Below, one piece after another: positions 8,652 to 17,764 of a stretch of DNA of 64,000 nucleotides. Position numbers and translations under genes: made by a program. Each line of letters starts with the position of its first letter. The stretch's first letter is position 1. The DNA is from Gilliamella sp. Pas-s25 (lineage in GTDB: Bacteria; Pseudomonadota; Gammaproteobacteria; Enterobacterales; Orbaceae). The notes under the pieces are model-generated. The model saw only the letters and a program-made list of their open reading frames with translations, was not told where the DNA came from and did no database searches. The stretch lies in NCBI RefSeq assembly GCF_009795885.1, contig NZ_WTEV01000003.1, forward strand, positions 85,797-149,796. Direction: 5' to 3'.

Positions 8652-9172
8652 TGTTTATTACTCCTTTTTTTCCATTCGGTATAGCTTTTATGATTTAAAA
8701 TTTTTTCAAAATAGAGCGTAGTATGATCTGACGTTAAATCCGCTTGCCCTATTTTTTTATAGCCTTTATTTATGTACGTCTGGGCAAGCCATGGATGATT
8801 TGCGGCGGTGCCTAACGTGACGGCAGGTAACTTTAGTTGGTTAATTAAAATTTGCTGTTCAACAAAATCCCATAATGCATTACCATAGCCTTGACCTTTA
8901 TATCGTGGAGCTGTTGCAAACCAACCTAAATGGGGTAACCCATAAGGTCCTGGGTTGTTGCCCCACGGAAAGCGAATGCTTAAAGTTGATAGTAGCTCAC
9001 CATCTTTTTCAAATAAATACACGGCATTAGACTCAATATGCTCAGCAATCTGCGATTGCTTGATTGCTGCTGCGGCAAAATGAATGCCTAATTGAGTTGT
9101 GGCTTGATAAGCACTATGCAGTAGGGCTTGATAAGCTGGAATATCTTTATCAGTCATTAAGCGAAAACTCAT
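8648..9172 (-). CDS. GNAT family N-acetyltransferase
   Basis: An acetyl-CoA-dependent N-acetyltransferase of about 174 aa. The acetyl-CoA binding motif A shows as RYKGQGYGNALWDFVEQQ (the Q/R-x-x-G-x-G/A pattern), followed by LGTAANHPWLAQTYINKGYKKIG. ATG at 9172 overlaps the lyase stop as ATGA and has GGAG seven bases upstream. An upstream GTG at 9187 is rejected. In B. subtilis an acetyltransferase (YxeL) N-acetylates S-(2-succino)cysteine before oxidative cleavage. The same role is plausible here, but the monooxygenase and deacetylase that follow it in Bacillus are not in this locus, so its purpose in a lyase-type pathway is open. Confidence 0.88.
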   Translation of the reverse strand: MSFRLMTDKDIPAYQALLHSAYQATTQLGIHFAAAAIKQSQIAEHIESNAVYLFEKDGELLSTLSIRFPWGNNPGPYGLPHLGWFATAPRYKGQGYGNALWDFVEQQILINQLKLPAVTLGTAANHPWLAQTYINKGYKKIGQADLTSDHTTLYFEKILNHKSYTEWKKRSNKQ

Positions 9173-10548
9173 GCTAATACTCCACACTGTTCAGCGTATT
9201 GAATGACTTGTGCTACTTTTTCAGGAGCAGAGCCAAGATAGTTAATTGGATCTAACCAAGTATTAAGCTCCGATTCGGTAAATTCTTTGTTTAAACTTGG
9301 ATCTTCTAATAATATATCTTTAAATGGTCGATTTTGTTCAAACGCTTTCATGGCGCTTTGATAAACCAGTTGATGAGCAGTTTGTTTGCCTAATCGCTTA
9401 CCAATTTCGAACATGACTTTTTCTGATAACAGCAGGCCATTTTGTAGTGATAAGTTAGCTAACATCCGATCAGCATTGACTTTTAGACCTTTAAGTACCG
9501 CTAATGCTATTTGTAGTTGCGCTGAAATGTAAAGGTTAATTTCGGGTAGTGCGATCCATTCTGCACGCCAACTCATGGCATCGCGTTCATGTTCAACTTT
9601 CATCGATTCATGAATTAAAGCGACACTTTTTAATAACGGTGCAGTTAAGCTTGCTAACCCTTCTAATGCGGCTGGATTTCGTTTGTGAGGCATAGTGGTT
9701 GAACCGATTTTTCCGTCAGAAAAGGGCTCTTCAACTTCGTTAATTTCGGTGCGCATTAAGTTATAAAATTCATTGCCAATTTTACCCAATGTACCACTAA
9801 TTAAGGCGATGACTGATGCGTATTCAGAAAACCGATCACGCGCAGCTTGCCAACCGATATTAGGGGTATTTAGCCCTAGTAACGTTAACGCATGCGATTC
9901 AACCTGTGGGCCTAACTTGCCTATTGATGCATACGTACAAATTGCGCCACTAATATTACCGACTAATACCCGTTGTTTTATTTCACTTAATCGTTGTAGG
10001 TGGCGAATAAATTCATCTAACCATACTGCAAGTTTAAAGCCAAAGGTTGTGGGAAGCGCTTGCATGCCATGCGTACGCCCAACCATGGGTAAATATTGAT
10101 ACTGTTTGGCTAAACGTTTTAGTTCGAGTGCCACCTGTTTGCTATCGCGTTCAATGACAACAAATGATTGTTTTAATTGTAAAACAGTTGCAGTATCGAC
10201 AATATCTTGTGTGGTTGCCCCGTAATGAATATATTGACCGGCATCACCTACTTGTTTTTGTAGTGCGTTAATGGTCGACATTAACGAGTGTTTGGCCTTT
10301 GCCGCTTCTTCGGCAATGTGTTGTATTGATAATTTAGTTGCATCAGCTTTGGCTATGATTGCATTGGCAGCTTCAGCGGGAATTACACCTAGCTCGCCTT
10401 CTGCTTGAGCTAAAGCAACTTCGACCTCTACTTGTTTTTGCAGGCGATTTTGCTCTGACCAGATCGCCCTCATTTCGCTTGTACCAAAGTTATTGCCTAA
10501 AATTAAAAAATCTAAAATATGTGACGCCACCAACCTATCCTCAATCAT
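9169..10548 (-). CDS. aspartase/fumarase-superfamily lyase (adenylosuccinate-lyase-like; candidate S-(2-succino) lyase)
   Basis: A 459-aa member of the superfamily whose enzymes eliminate fumarate from succinyl adducts. The signature loop is GSTTMPHKRNP, and the other two active-site regions are HYGATTQDIVDTA and GRTHGMQALPTTFG. It is not the housekeeping purB type of E. coli, which has a different architecture and flanks. It is closer to the PurB-like/PcaB-like branch with the N-terminus GNNFGTSEMRAIWS. ATG at 10548 has AGGAT upstream. As first gene of the operon with a YxeMNO-like importer and an acetyltransferase, the simplest reading is cleavage of S-(2-succino)cysteine or a related succinated amino acid to fumarate plus the free amino acid. 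Substrate is inferred only. Confidence 0.85.
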   Translation of the reverse strand: MIEDRLVASHILDFLILGNNFGTSEMRAIWSEQNRLQKQVEVEVALAQAEGELGVIPAEAANAIIAKADATKLSIQHIAEEAAKAKHSLMSTINALQKQVGDAGQYIHYGATTQDIVDTATVLQLKQSFVVIERDSKQVALELKRLAKQYQYLPMVGRTHGMQALPTTFGFKLAVWLDEFIRHLQRLSEIKQRVLVGNISGAICTYASIGKLGPQVESHALTLLGLNTPNIGWQAARDRFSEYASVIALISGTLGKIGNEFYNLMRTEINEVEEPFSDGKIGSTTMPHKRNPAALEGLASLTAPLLKSVALIHESMKVEHERDAMSWRAEWIALPEINLYISAQLQIALAVLKGLKVNADRMLANLSLQNGLLLSEKVMFEIGKRLGKQTAHQLVYQSAMKAFEQNRPFKDILLEDPSLNKEFTESELNTWLDPINYLGSAPEKVAQVIQYAEQCGVLA

Positions 10549-10658
10549 TGTTATTATCCTGTTAAATAATTATTAGTAATTAATGGGGGATCGTCTAATA
10601 ATCTGTTTGTCTATGGATATAACTAATTGGAATAAAAGATTAATGAAAATGGGCAATT

Positions 10659-10678
10659 TTTATGATTTAAATCATAAA
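10659..10678. promoter_or_regulatory. perfect 20-bp palindrome, CRP/FNR-family site candidate
   Basis: TTTATGATTT and its reverse complement AAATCATAAA meet without a spacer. The core TGAT-N4-ATCA matches the FNR core, and the whole is near the CRP pattern (TGTGA-N6-TCACA) with A in place of G at one position in each half. It lies 111 bp upstream of the lyase operon start, a normal distance for an activator site. A near-identical site precedes the operon at 40324. Confidence 0.5.
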
Positions 10679-11400
10679 CAGGATGCTTTTTGAGTCATGA
10701 GGATGCTTACGCTAAACAATTTCATCTTTCTGTACAAATAACTCAGAAAAATAATTGATTTTATTTGGTTTTTTCTTGTTTTCTGTTTTTTGAATCGCTA
10801 ATTATTTGCCGATTATGCAACATTGCCATTAAAGTACGTATCACGCTTGCGACTTTACCCATTTATTTTAGGGCTAGCAATTTTGGTGAATTGTTAATTG
10901 AGACGATGGCGATCACCAGTTTTTATAAATGAGATGCTGAAAATTCTCAATTCATCACGAAACGGTATAGAATCCTGAATATTTTTTACAAAAAATATAA
11001 CCTAAAACGTGAATAGTTTTATGAATACCGCATAGTGAGCACACAACTCACCTAGAAAATGACGCTAACTATTTTCGTATTTATATTTAATGGTAGTCAT
11101 GTTATTTAATGTTTAATGAGTTTTTTCGGTGCGATAAATGGTTGGACAACTGACCTTAAAGCGGTTAGCCAAATCGGTGACGGTGATTTTTCTTTATGAT
11201 GTAGGTACCATTTTGTTTATCTGGGATACGGCGTTATATCTATGAATGACAGTCGCTTTTCAAATTATGGTAAATAACGCAAGTAATTCTTACAGTTTAT
11301 CTTTTATATAAACAAGGGATTTGAAAAAATATTAAAAATAAAATCAATGCTTTTTATGAATGCTTTTTAATAATCAAAATCATCTTAACTTTAAAAGACC

Positions 11401-11433
11401 AAGAAAAACACTCTTTATTTGAGTGTTTTTCTT
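11401..11433 (-). terminator. Rho-independent terminator of aspC
   Basis: Arms AAGAAAAACACTC (11401-11413) and GAGTGTTTTTCTT (11421-11433) pair perfectly around a 7-base loop. It lies 53 bp past the aspC stop. In the minus direction the descending arm supplies the U-rich tract. Confidence 0.8.
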
Positions 11434-11485
11434 GTGACTTAAACAATAGCATTAACAATGTTCTAGTATTTGTTTATTACAATTT

Positions 11486-12661
11486 TTATAGCACTTGAAC
11501 AATGGATTCGCAAAGTCTGGACATGTTATCTAACGTCATGCCCGCCACATTGATACGCCCTGAATTAACTATATAGATACCATAATCATGGCGTAACTTT
11601 AGCACTTGTTCTTCGTTCAAACCACTGAACGAGAACATACCATTTTGTTTGGCGATGAAGCTAAAATCTTGATTCGCTCCTTTATCTTGTAAGGTTTTTA
11701 CAAATAGTTGTCGCATGCGGTGAATGCGTTGACGCATACTTGTTAATTCATCGATCCACTCTTCTTTTAATTCTTCATTGTTTAAAATGTAAGAGACGAT
11801 TTTAGCACCATGTGCAGGTGGGTTAGAGTAATTTGCCCGAATAATTGTTTTGACTTGACTAAAGGCGCGATCGGCAATTTCAGCATTTGCAGCAATTAAG
11901 GTAAATGCTCCAACCCGTTCGCTATAGAGACCAAAATTTTTAGAATATGAGCTTGCAATCAGTAATTCAGGGTGGTTTTGAGCAAATAATCTTAATCCGT
12001 AAACGTCTTCTTCGATACCTTTACCAAAGCCTTGATACGCTAAATCAAATAATGGTAACCAGCCATTTTTTAAGGCTAAATCTGAAATCGCTTGCCATTG
12101 TTCTGGGGTTGGATCGATACCTGTCGGATTATGACAACAACCATGGAACAATACCGCTTCACCTGAAGCAACTAGGCTTAAGCTACTCATCATGGCATCA
12201 AAATCAAGAGTGTGTGTTTGTGCACTATAATAATGGTATTCACGGACTTCAAGGCCAGCCGCTTGGAATACACTACGATGATTTGGCCAAGTTGGGTTAC
12301 TTACCCAAACACGTTTTACTTTGGTCCGGCGGGATAAAAAATCCGCCATAATGCGTAAAGCCCCTGTCCCGCCAGGTGCTTGTGCGGTTCTTGCTCGTTC
12401 ATTTTCGCGACCAAAAAGTAGAATTTGTGTTGCAAGATTGAAAGCGTTGACGCCATCAATAGCTAGGTAACTTTTGGTTGTTTCGTCATTTAATAAAAAA
12501 TGCTCTGCTTTTTTCACACTTTCTAAAATAGGTGTTTTAGTGGTTTCATCTTTGTAAATACCAACACTTAAATTTATTTTATTGGTGCGTTCATCCTTAT
12601 TATAAAGATCGGCTAACCCTAAAATGGGATCGGCTGGAGCTGCTGTTAAATATTCAAACAT
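11486..12661 (-). CDS. aspC: aspartate aminotransferase AspC
   Basis: PLP enzyme interconverting aspartate/2-oxoglutarate and oxaloacetate/glutamate. It is 391 aa, class I fold, and strongly similar to E. coli AspC from the N-terminal [18 protein letters not shown] onward. Other landmarks are [15 protein letters not shown] (substrate side), CCHNPTG, DLAYQGF, and [15 protein letters not shown] with the PLP-binding lysine. The C-terminal RINVAGM supplies the arginine that binds the distal carboxylate. TyrB is the alternative paralogue, but the AspC-type features dominate. It is a single-gene unit with its own terminator, and syd lies 130 bp upstream on the same strand. Confidence 0.95.
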   Translation of the reverse strand: MFEYLTAAPADPILGLADLYNKDERTNKINLSVGIYKDETTKTPILESVKKAEHFLLNDETTKSYLAIDGVNAFNLATQILLFGRENERARTAQAPGGTGALRIMADFLSRRTKVKRVWVSNPTWPNHRSVFQAAGLEVREYHYYSAQTHTLDFDAMMSSLSLVASGEAVLFHGCCHNPTGIDPTPEQWQAISDLALKNGWLPLFDLAYQGFGKGIEEDVYGLRLFAQNHPELLIASSYSKNFGLYSERVGAFTLIAANAEIADRAFSQVKTIIRANYSNPPAHGAKIVSYILNNEELKEEWIDELTSMRQRIHRMRQLFVKTLQDKGANQDFSFIAKQNGMFSFSGLNEEQVLKLRHDYGIYIVNSGRINVAGMTLDNMSRLCESIVQVL

Positions 12662-12790
12662 AATTCACCTATCTGATCTAATGACTTTCAACGCATTATA
12701 TACACATTATTTTGTAAGATACAATTTTGATAATCGTTACTTTTGCAAAAGGTGTATACAAGTATTGTATTATTGCTAAACAACTATTGT

Positions 12791-13324
12791 CTAACATGTA
12801 ACAATTAGCTTATCTAAAAAGATAGTTAAATTGTGTGCTAGGACAGTTAATTCACCGGTAATTAAATCTTCTTTTACAATTTCACCTGTTAAATTATTGA
12901 TGGCAATGATTTCAGTGCTTTCATTCGTCGATGCGATAAAAATGGTTGGTATGCGTTTTAATTTTTTTTGTTGAGATAAATGAGCAATTAAATTTTGTTC
13001 TAATGTTGCAAAATCATCATCATTCCATGCTTGAATTAAGGTTAAATGGATATTGGTAAATTGAGCTGTCATATTGCCAGCATATTGTGTGCCATAAAAA
13101 AAGTGAGCACTGGCGTGTAATGTGATGCCAATGATTTGTTCAGCAATTGTGAGCTCTCTTGGTGGCTCCAATAAAAATGGTTGCCAATATACCGTAAGCT
13201 GTTGCGTTTTTAAAATGCAAGGCGAGGGGATAGCATGTAATTCTTCGCTTGCTGGTGCGAAATTGAATTGGTTAATCCAACGAGTAGTAAAATTAAGTAA
13301 AGCGATTTTATCAGTAGAGCTCAT
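12791..13324 (-). CDS. syd: SecY-interacting protein Syd
   Basis: A small acidic cytoplasmic protein that binds SecY and is thought to check SecYEG assembly. It is 177 aa from ATG 13324. Family features are SEELHAIPSPCI, VYWQPFLLEPP, HFFYGTQYAGNMTAQF, QAWNDDDF, QNLIAHLSQQKKLKR-PTIFIA and NLTGEIVKE, all aligning with E. coli Syd. An in-frame TTG two codons earlier is a less likely start; GAGAT sits about ten bases before the ATG. It is divergent from rne. Confidence 0.92.
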   Translation of the reverse strand: MSSTDKIALLNFTTRWINQFNFAPASEELHAIPSPCILKTQQLTVYWQPFLLEPPRELTIAEQIIGITLHASAHFFYGTQYAGNMTAQFTNIHLTLIQAWNDDDFATLEQNLIAHLSQQKKLKRIPTIFIASTNESTEIIAINNLTGEIVKEDLITGELTVLAHNLTIFLDKLIVTC

Positions 13325-14063
13325 AAACAAATATATCTCATATTCAAATTATCATGTTATTTAATCGTCATTATACTGATTAAGTTTTGCTATGCATAAT
13401 CGCATCAACGTTTTATTTTTGTTAATTGGCTAATTTGTAAAAAAGCTTGTAAAGCTGTTTTTAGGTAAATAGGCGTTTTAGTATAAAAATTTAAGCAAAT
13501 CAATTAAGTTATTGATCATGTGGTCACAACAGTTGAAAATGAGAAAAATGACCGCTTAACTGTTTGTAAAACAGCCAGTTTAATTTGCTTGCTATCCTTG
13601 GCTGAAACGTTAATAATAGAGAGGGATAATTTTATCCTTGTAATGCAGCAATGGCGTTAGACATTACAGTTTGTCAAAATAAAATAGCGTAAGTAGAATT
13701 ATTATAATTAGATAATATGTTTATTTTAAACAATTACATAAAGATTTAGTTTGTTTGCCAAAATCGGTAAGATACGGTGGGTTGCAAATTAACCATGTTC
13801 ATAGCGTCAATAAATTATACAATTAGGTTTTTTGTAAAGTATTTAGTGCTTTTAATTTAATATTTTGCTTAATGTATTATATTGATGTGGTATAAGCGGT
13901 ATCGGATTCACATAAAATAATAACAAAAATAACATAAATAAAATAATGAATGCTGTATACAAATATTTAGTTAAGTACCATTATTCATCATTGTTAAAAT
14001 AATCACTTATCAATAATAAGATTCTACCTACAGTTAATTAAGATTAATCAAGAGTGTAGAATA
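13325..14063. other. 739-bp region upstream of rne (probable long 5' leader)
   Basis: No gene is visible. Several small inverted repeats occur, for example GGATAA-TTT-TATCC (13624-13637) and TGTAATG/CATTACA (13639-13645 and 13662-13668). In E. coli rne has a long structured 5' UTR through which RNase E autoregulates. A similar role here is inference. Confidence 0.4.
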
Positions 14064-16757
14064 ATGAAAAGAATGTTAATCAACGCAACCCAGCAAGAAG
14101 AGCTGCGCGTTGCGCTTGTTGATGGTCAGCGCTTATATGATTTAGATATCGAAAGCCTTGGTCATGAACAAAAGAAGGCCAATATTTATAAAGGTAAAAT
14201 TACTAAAATCAATCCAAGTTTAGAGGCTGCGTTTGTCTCTTATGGTGGTGAACGTGATGGATTTTTACCTTTAAAAGAGATTGCTGAAAGCTATTTCCCA
14301 TCTAATATTAGTGGTCGCCGTAGTATTAAACATCTACAAGAAGGACAAGAAGTCCTTATTCAAATTGAAAAAGAGATTCGTGGCAAAAAAGGTGCAGCTT
14401 TAACGACCTATATCAGCTTAGCTGGTAGTTATTTAGTCTTGATGCCGAATGATCCTCGTGCTGGTGGTGTTTCGCGCCGTATAGAGGGTGAAGAACGAGC
14501 CGATCTTAAACGTATTATTGATGCTATCGAAAAGCCTAAAGGTATGGGTGTGATAGCTAGAACAGCAGGGGTTGGTAAAAGCCAAGAAGAGTTACAACAA
14601 GATTTAGACGCTTTAGTTAATTATTGGACTGCCATTCAAAATGAGGCCAAAAAGCATCCTGCGCCAAGTTTAATTCATAAAGAAAGCGATATTATTACAC
14701 GAGCATTCCGTGATTATTTACGTGATGATGTCGGTGATATTTTAATTGATAATCCTAAAGTACTTGATATGGCTAAAAAACGATTAGCTGATTTAGGGCG
14801 TGTTGAGTACGTTAGTCGCTTAAAACTTTATGAAGGGGATGTGCCATTATTTAATCATTTCCAAATTGAAGGTCAAATTGAGTCGGCATTCCAGCGTGAA
14901 GTTCGCTTACCTTCTGGCGGTTCAATTGTCATTGATGCTACTGAAGCGTTGACTGCAATCGATATTAACTCAGCTAAATCAATTCGTGGTAGCGATATTG
15001 AAGAAACCGCATTTAATACTAACCTTGAAGCAGCCGAAGAAATTGCGCGCCAACTACGCTTACGTGACTTAGGTGGTTTGATTGTTATCGATTTTATTGA
15101 TATGACACCAGTTCGTAATCAGCGTGAGGTAGAAAATCGCCTTAAAGAAGCAATGAAGACTGACCGTGCGCGTATCCAAACGACCCGTATTTCTCGTTTT
15201 GGTTTACTCGAAATGTCTCGTCAACGTTTAAGCCCTTCATTACGTGAAGCCACTCATCATATTTGTCCACGTTGTCAAGGAACAGGTACGGTTCGTGATA
15301 ATAATTCATTGTCTTTATCGATTCTTCGATTAATTCAAGAAGAAGCAATGAAAGATAATACTGTACAAATCGATGTCATCGTACCAGTACCTATAGCGAG
15401 CTATTTACTCAACGAAAAACGTCGCGCTATCACTAATATTGAAAGCATGCATCCTGATGTCAAAATTGTGATTGCTGGTGATGAAGAGATGGAAACACCA
15501 CTGTATAAAGTGATTCGTAAGCGTAGAGGCGAAGAAACAGACGTACTAAGTTATAATCTTCCAAAATTGATTCGTGAACTTGAAGAAGAGGAAGATGAAC
15601 AGCAAGCTGTGGAAGTTATTGTTGAACAAGCCGTATTATCAGGCCCTAAAGTTGAAGCATGTGTAGCGCCAAAAGAAAAAGTCGATCCCAAAACGAAAAA
15701 ATCAGGCAGTTTGTTTAGTGGATTGTTTGGTAAACTACGTAAATTATTTGTGACAGAAAAAGCTGAACCTCAACCAGAGGTTAAACCCAAAACGGTAAAA
15801 AGACGAGATAATCAACGTTCCAATAATCGACGTCATCGCAATAACAGAAACAATAATTTAGCAAGTAATACTAACATTGTTGCAGCAGGCTCTACAGAGG
15901 AGATTAAAGAGTCGAATCGAAATAATCATCGCCGAGCTAAACAAAATAATAATGCAAATACTCATTTGTCAAACTCAGAAAATAATATTAAGGCAGATAG
16001 AGTTGCGGGTGAAGCGGTGCAACCAAAACAACGTGAAGCGAAACCAAGACGCCAACAACGCACTTTAACTAAAAATGTTCGTGTCAAAAATGCTGATACT
16101 ACGATGCAAGTTGAACAAGAAAGAGTCATTATTCCTTCTTTATTATTACCGGTTATTGTATCTGAACCATCTAAAGACAATATTATCTCGGAATCTCAAC
16201 CGAAGCGTCAGCGCCGTACGTCAAGACATTTACGAATGAATGGTCAACGTAATAATAAACGCCGTGTTCGTAATGTCGCTCTAAAACAGTCGCCAATGCC
16301 GTTACCATTTGCTGCTGCGTCATTAGAATTAGCCTTAGGTCGAGTTACTGTTGATTACAGTCAAATAACGAATGACGAACCAAATATTGTGGCACCTGTC
16401 ATCCCTTCACTTTTACTTCCTGTCATTGTTAAAAATGAAGAGCACCTAAATGATGTTGCTACTGTTGATGAGGTATCAACAAGTTCATCATTAATCGATG
16501 TTCAAGAAAATGTTAAAGATAGTGAACAAAATAGTCATGATGTTGATTTAGTCATTAATGGTTCACAATCAATCGGTTATTCTTCTTCTGCAATGACCAA
16601 AGCACCCGCGCCAGAATATGTGACTTCTGCTATTGGCATAAAATCACGCGAAGAGTTAAATTATCGTTTTGAAGGTAAAGGTAATGCCGGTGGTTTAAGT
16701 GCTCAAGATCATGCTTATGCCGCAGCAAGTAAACCGGTGATTCCGGATAACCAATAA
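14064..16757 (+). CDS. rne: ribonuclease E
   Basis: Essential endoribonuclease and degradosome scaffold, 897 aa. The N-terminal catalytic half starts MKRMLINATQQEELRVAL. It contains the S1 domain (about 35-125), the DNase-I-like subdomain with catalytic aspartates in TAIDINSAKS and LIVIDFIDM, and the Zn-link CPRC at residues 401-404. The C-terminal half is low-complexity and Asn/Arg-rich (about 570-740), as expected for the disordered RNA-binding scaffold. The tail MTKAPAPEYV...FEGKGNAGG matches the PNPase-binding end of E. coli RNase E. The motif IPSLLLPVIV occurs twice, near residues 690 and 781. It is shorter than the 1061-aa E. coli enzyme. Confidence 0.97.
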   Translation: MKRMLINATQQEELRVALVDGQRLYDLDIESLGHEQKKANIYKGKITKINPSLEAAFVSYGGERDGFLPLKEIAESYFPSNISGRRSIKHLQEGQEVLIQIEKEIRGKKGAALTTYISLAGSYLVLMPNDPRAGGVSRRIEGEERADLKRIIDAIEKPKGMGVIARTAGVGKSQEELQQDLDALVNYWTAIQNEAKKHPAPSLIHKESDIITRAFRDYLRDDVGDILIDNPKVLDMAKKRLADLGRVEYVSRLKLYEGDVPLFNHFQIEGQIESAFQREVRLPSGGSIVIDATEALTAIDINSAKSIRGSDIEETAFNTNLEAAEEIARQLRLRDLGGLIVIDFIDMTPVRNQREVENRLKEAMKTDRARIQTTRISRFGLLEMSRQRLSPSLREATHHICPRCQGTGTVRDNNSLSLSILRLIQEEAMKDNTVQIDVIVPVPIASYLLNEKRRAITNIESMHPDVKIVIAGDEEMETPLYKVIRKRRGEETDVLSYNLPKLIRELEEEEDEQQAVEVIVEQAVLSGPKVEACVAPKEKVDPKTKKSGSLFSGLFGKLRKLFVTEKAEPQPEVKPKTVKRRDNQRSNNRRHRNNRNNNLASNTNIVAAGSTEEIKESNRNNHRRAKQNNNANTHLSNSENNIKADRVAGEAVQPKQREAKPRRQQRTLTKNVRVKNADTTMQVEQERVIIPSLLLPVIVSEPSKDNIISESQPKRQRRTSRHLRMNGQRNNKRRVRNVALKQSPMPLPFAAASLELALGRVTVDYSQITNDEPNIVAPVIPSLLLPVIVKNEEHLNDVATVDEVSTSSSLIDVQENVKDSEQNSHDVDLVINGSQSIGYSSSAMTKAPAPEYVTSAIGIKSREELNYRFEGKGNAGGLSAQDHAYAAASKPVIPDNQ

Positions 16758-16764
16758 ATAGATT

Positions 16765-16798
16765 AAAACGCGGTGATGTGATTATGTCGCCGTGTTTT
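16765..16798 (+). terminator. terminator after rne
   Basis: AAAACGCGGTGA and TCGCCGTGTTTT pair with two G-U pairs around a short loop, followed by ATTTATTT. It lies just after the rne stop and 30 bp before sapB. Confidence 0.65.
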
Positions 16799-16828
16799 AT
16801 TTACTTATAATATCGATAAAGATAAACA

Positions 16829-17764
16829 ATGATTATCTATATTTTCAAAAAAATAGTCACGTTTTTGTTTATTATCTGCGTGTTGGCTCAGATTAGCTTC
16901 TGTTTAGTCTATTTTACCCCTCATTCAACGTTTAACTTTAACAACCTAAGTTTTATTGATGCTTACAGTGTTTTTTTTAAGCAGTTGCTACAAGGCCAAT
17001 TCAGATTATTAACTGGTGAAACGCTTCCGTTTTTTCATACATTATTGGCTACATTTGAACTTTGTATTCTCGCATTATTTGTTGCTTTACTGATTGGATT
17101 ACCTTTAGGTATTTTTCTTGGGCTTAGTAATTTTACTTGGTTAAATAGTACGATTCGCTTAGGATCTTTATTATTATATTCTTGTCCTATTGTTATGTTT
17201 GTAATTATCGTCATGTATTGGTTATCACCAACTTGGTCGGTATCGATGAATTTCGATGTGTCGCCAGCAGTTGCCGGTACTTCGTTATTGGATATTTTTG
17301 TTTCATCAAAGCCATTTCAATGGCAGGTATTATTTGAGCAGCTTCACTATTTGCTTTTGCCGATCATGATTTTAGCCATTCAACCAAGCATTATAACTAT
17401 TCAATTAGTCAGTCAAAATGTAAAAAGTACCGCCCGGCAGAATTTTATCAAAATGGCAATTATTCGAGAACGATCACCATTTAAAATTTTGCGTCGGCAC
17501 TTATTACCTAATGCTATTCCTGCGACCATTCCACAATTGACGTATAATACGACAACACTGTTGTTTTCAACTATGGTTATTGAAATTTTATTTAATCGAG
17601 TAGGGCTAGGGCAATGGGTGATGATTGCTTATCACCATCATAATTATTTTATTATTTCTATTGCCATTCTAGCTTGTGGCACTGTTATCAGTTTATTAGC
17701 GCTATTAGGTGAAATTTCGGCAGTTGTTATTTATCCTTTGCGTCATAAGGAACATTATGTCTAG
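16829..17764 (+). CDS. sapB: peptide ABC transporter permease SapB
   Basis: First inner-membrane permease of the Sap antimicrobial-peptide/putrescine-type transporter, 311 aa, with about six membrane segments. The N-terminus MIIYIFKKIV...CLVYFTPH and the C-terminus ending PLRHKEHYV match E. coli SapB. The binding-protein-dependent transport motif lies around residues 190-225, reading ILRRHLLPNAIPATIPQL. In E. coli the order is sapABCDF. Here sapB follows rne directly with no room for sapA. The end overlaps sapC by 8 bp. Confidence 0.9.
   Translation: MIIYIFKKIVTFLFIICVLAQISFCLVYFTPHSTFNFNNLSFIDAYSVFFKQLLQGQFRLLTGETLPFFHTLLATFELCILALFVALLIGLPLGIFLGLSNFTWLNSTIRLGSLLLYSCPIVMFVIIVMYWLSPTWSVSMNFDVSPAVAGTSLLDIFVSSKPFQWQVLFEQLHYLLLPIMILAIQPSIITIQLVSQNVKSTARQNFIKMAIIRERSPFKILRRHLLPNAIPATIPQLTYNTTTLLFSTMVIEILFNRVGLGQWVMIAYHHHNYFIISIAILACGTVISLLALLGEISAVVIYPLRHKEHYV

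Larger units (their letters stand above)
10549..11485. other. 937-bp gap between the lyase operon and aspC
   Basis: This holds the promoter region of the lyase operon at its left end, the palindrome at 10659-10678 and the aspC terminator at 11401-11433. The middle (about 10800-11300) has no intact gene but shows scraps of coding-like sequence. On the minus strand, 11113-11195 encodes ITVTDLANRFKVSCPTIYR followed shortly by a stop, which looks like the C-terminal helix-turn-helix of a resolvase. A stop codon directly precedes it. I read the middle as decayed DNA. Confidence 0.4.

Noticed and set aside
9773..10099. Plus-strand frame inside the lyase gene
   Set aside because: It is antisense to a clearly conserved enzyme and has no conserved features.
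9169..10548. Housekeeping adenylosuccinate lyase purB
   Set aside because: The sequence lacks the E. coli PurB architecture and sits in an operon with an importer and an acetyltransferase, so a peripheral lyase is more likely.
10800..11300. Complete transposase or small gene in the gap before aspC
   Set aside because: All frames are broken by stops within a few dozen codons; only a resolvase-like scrap remains.
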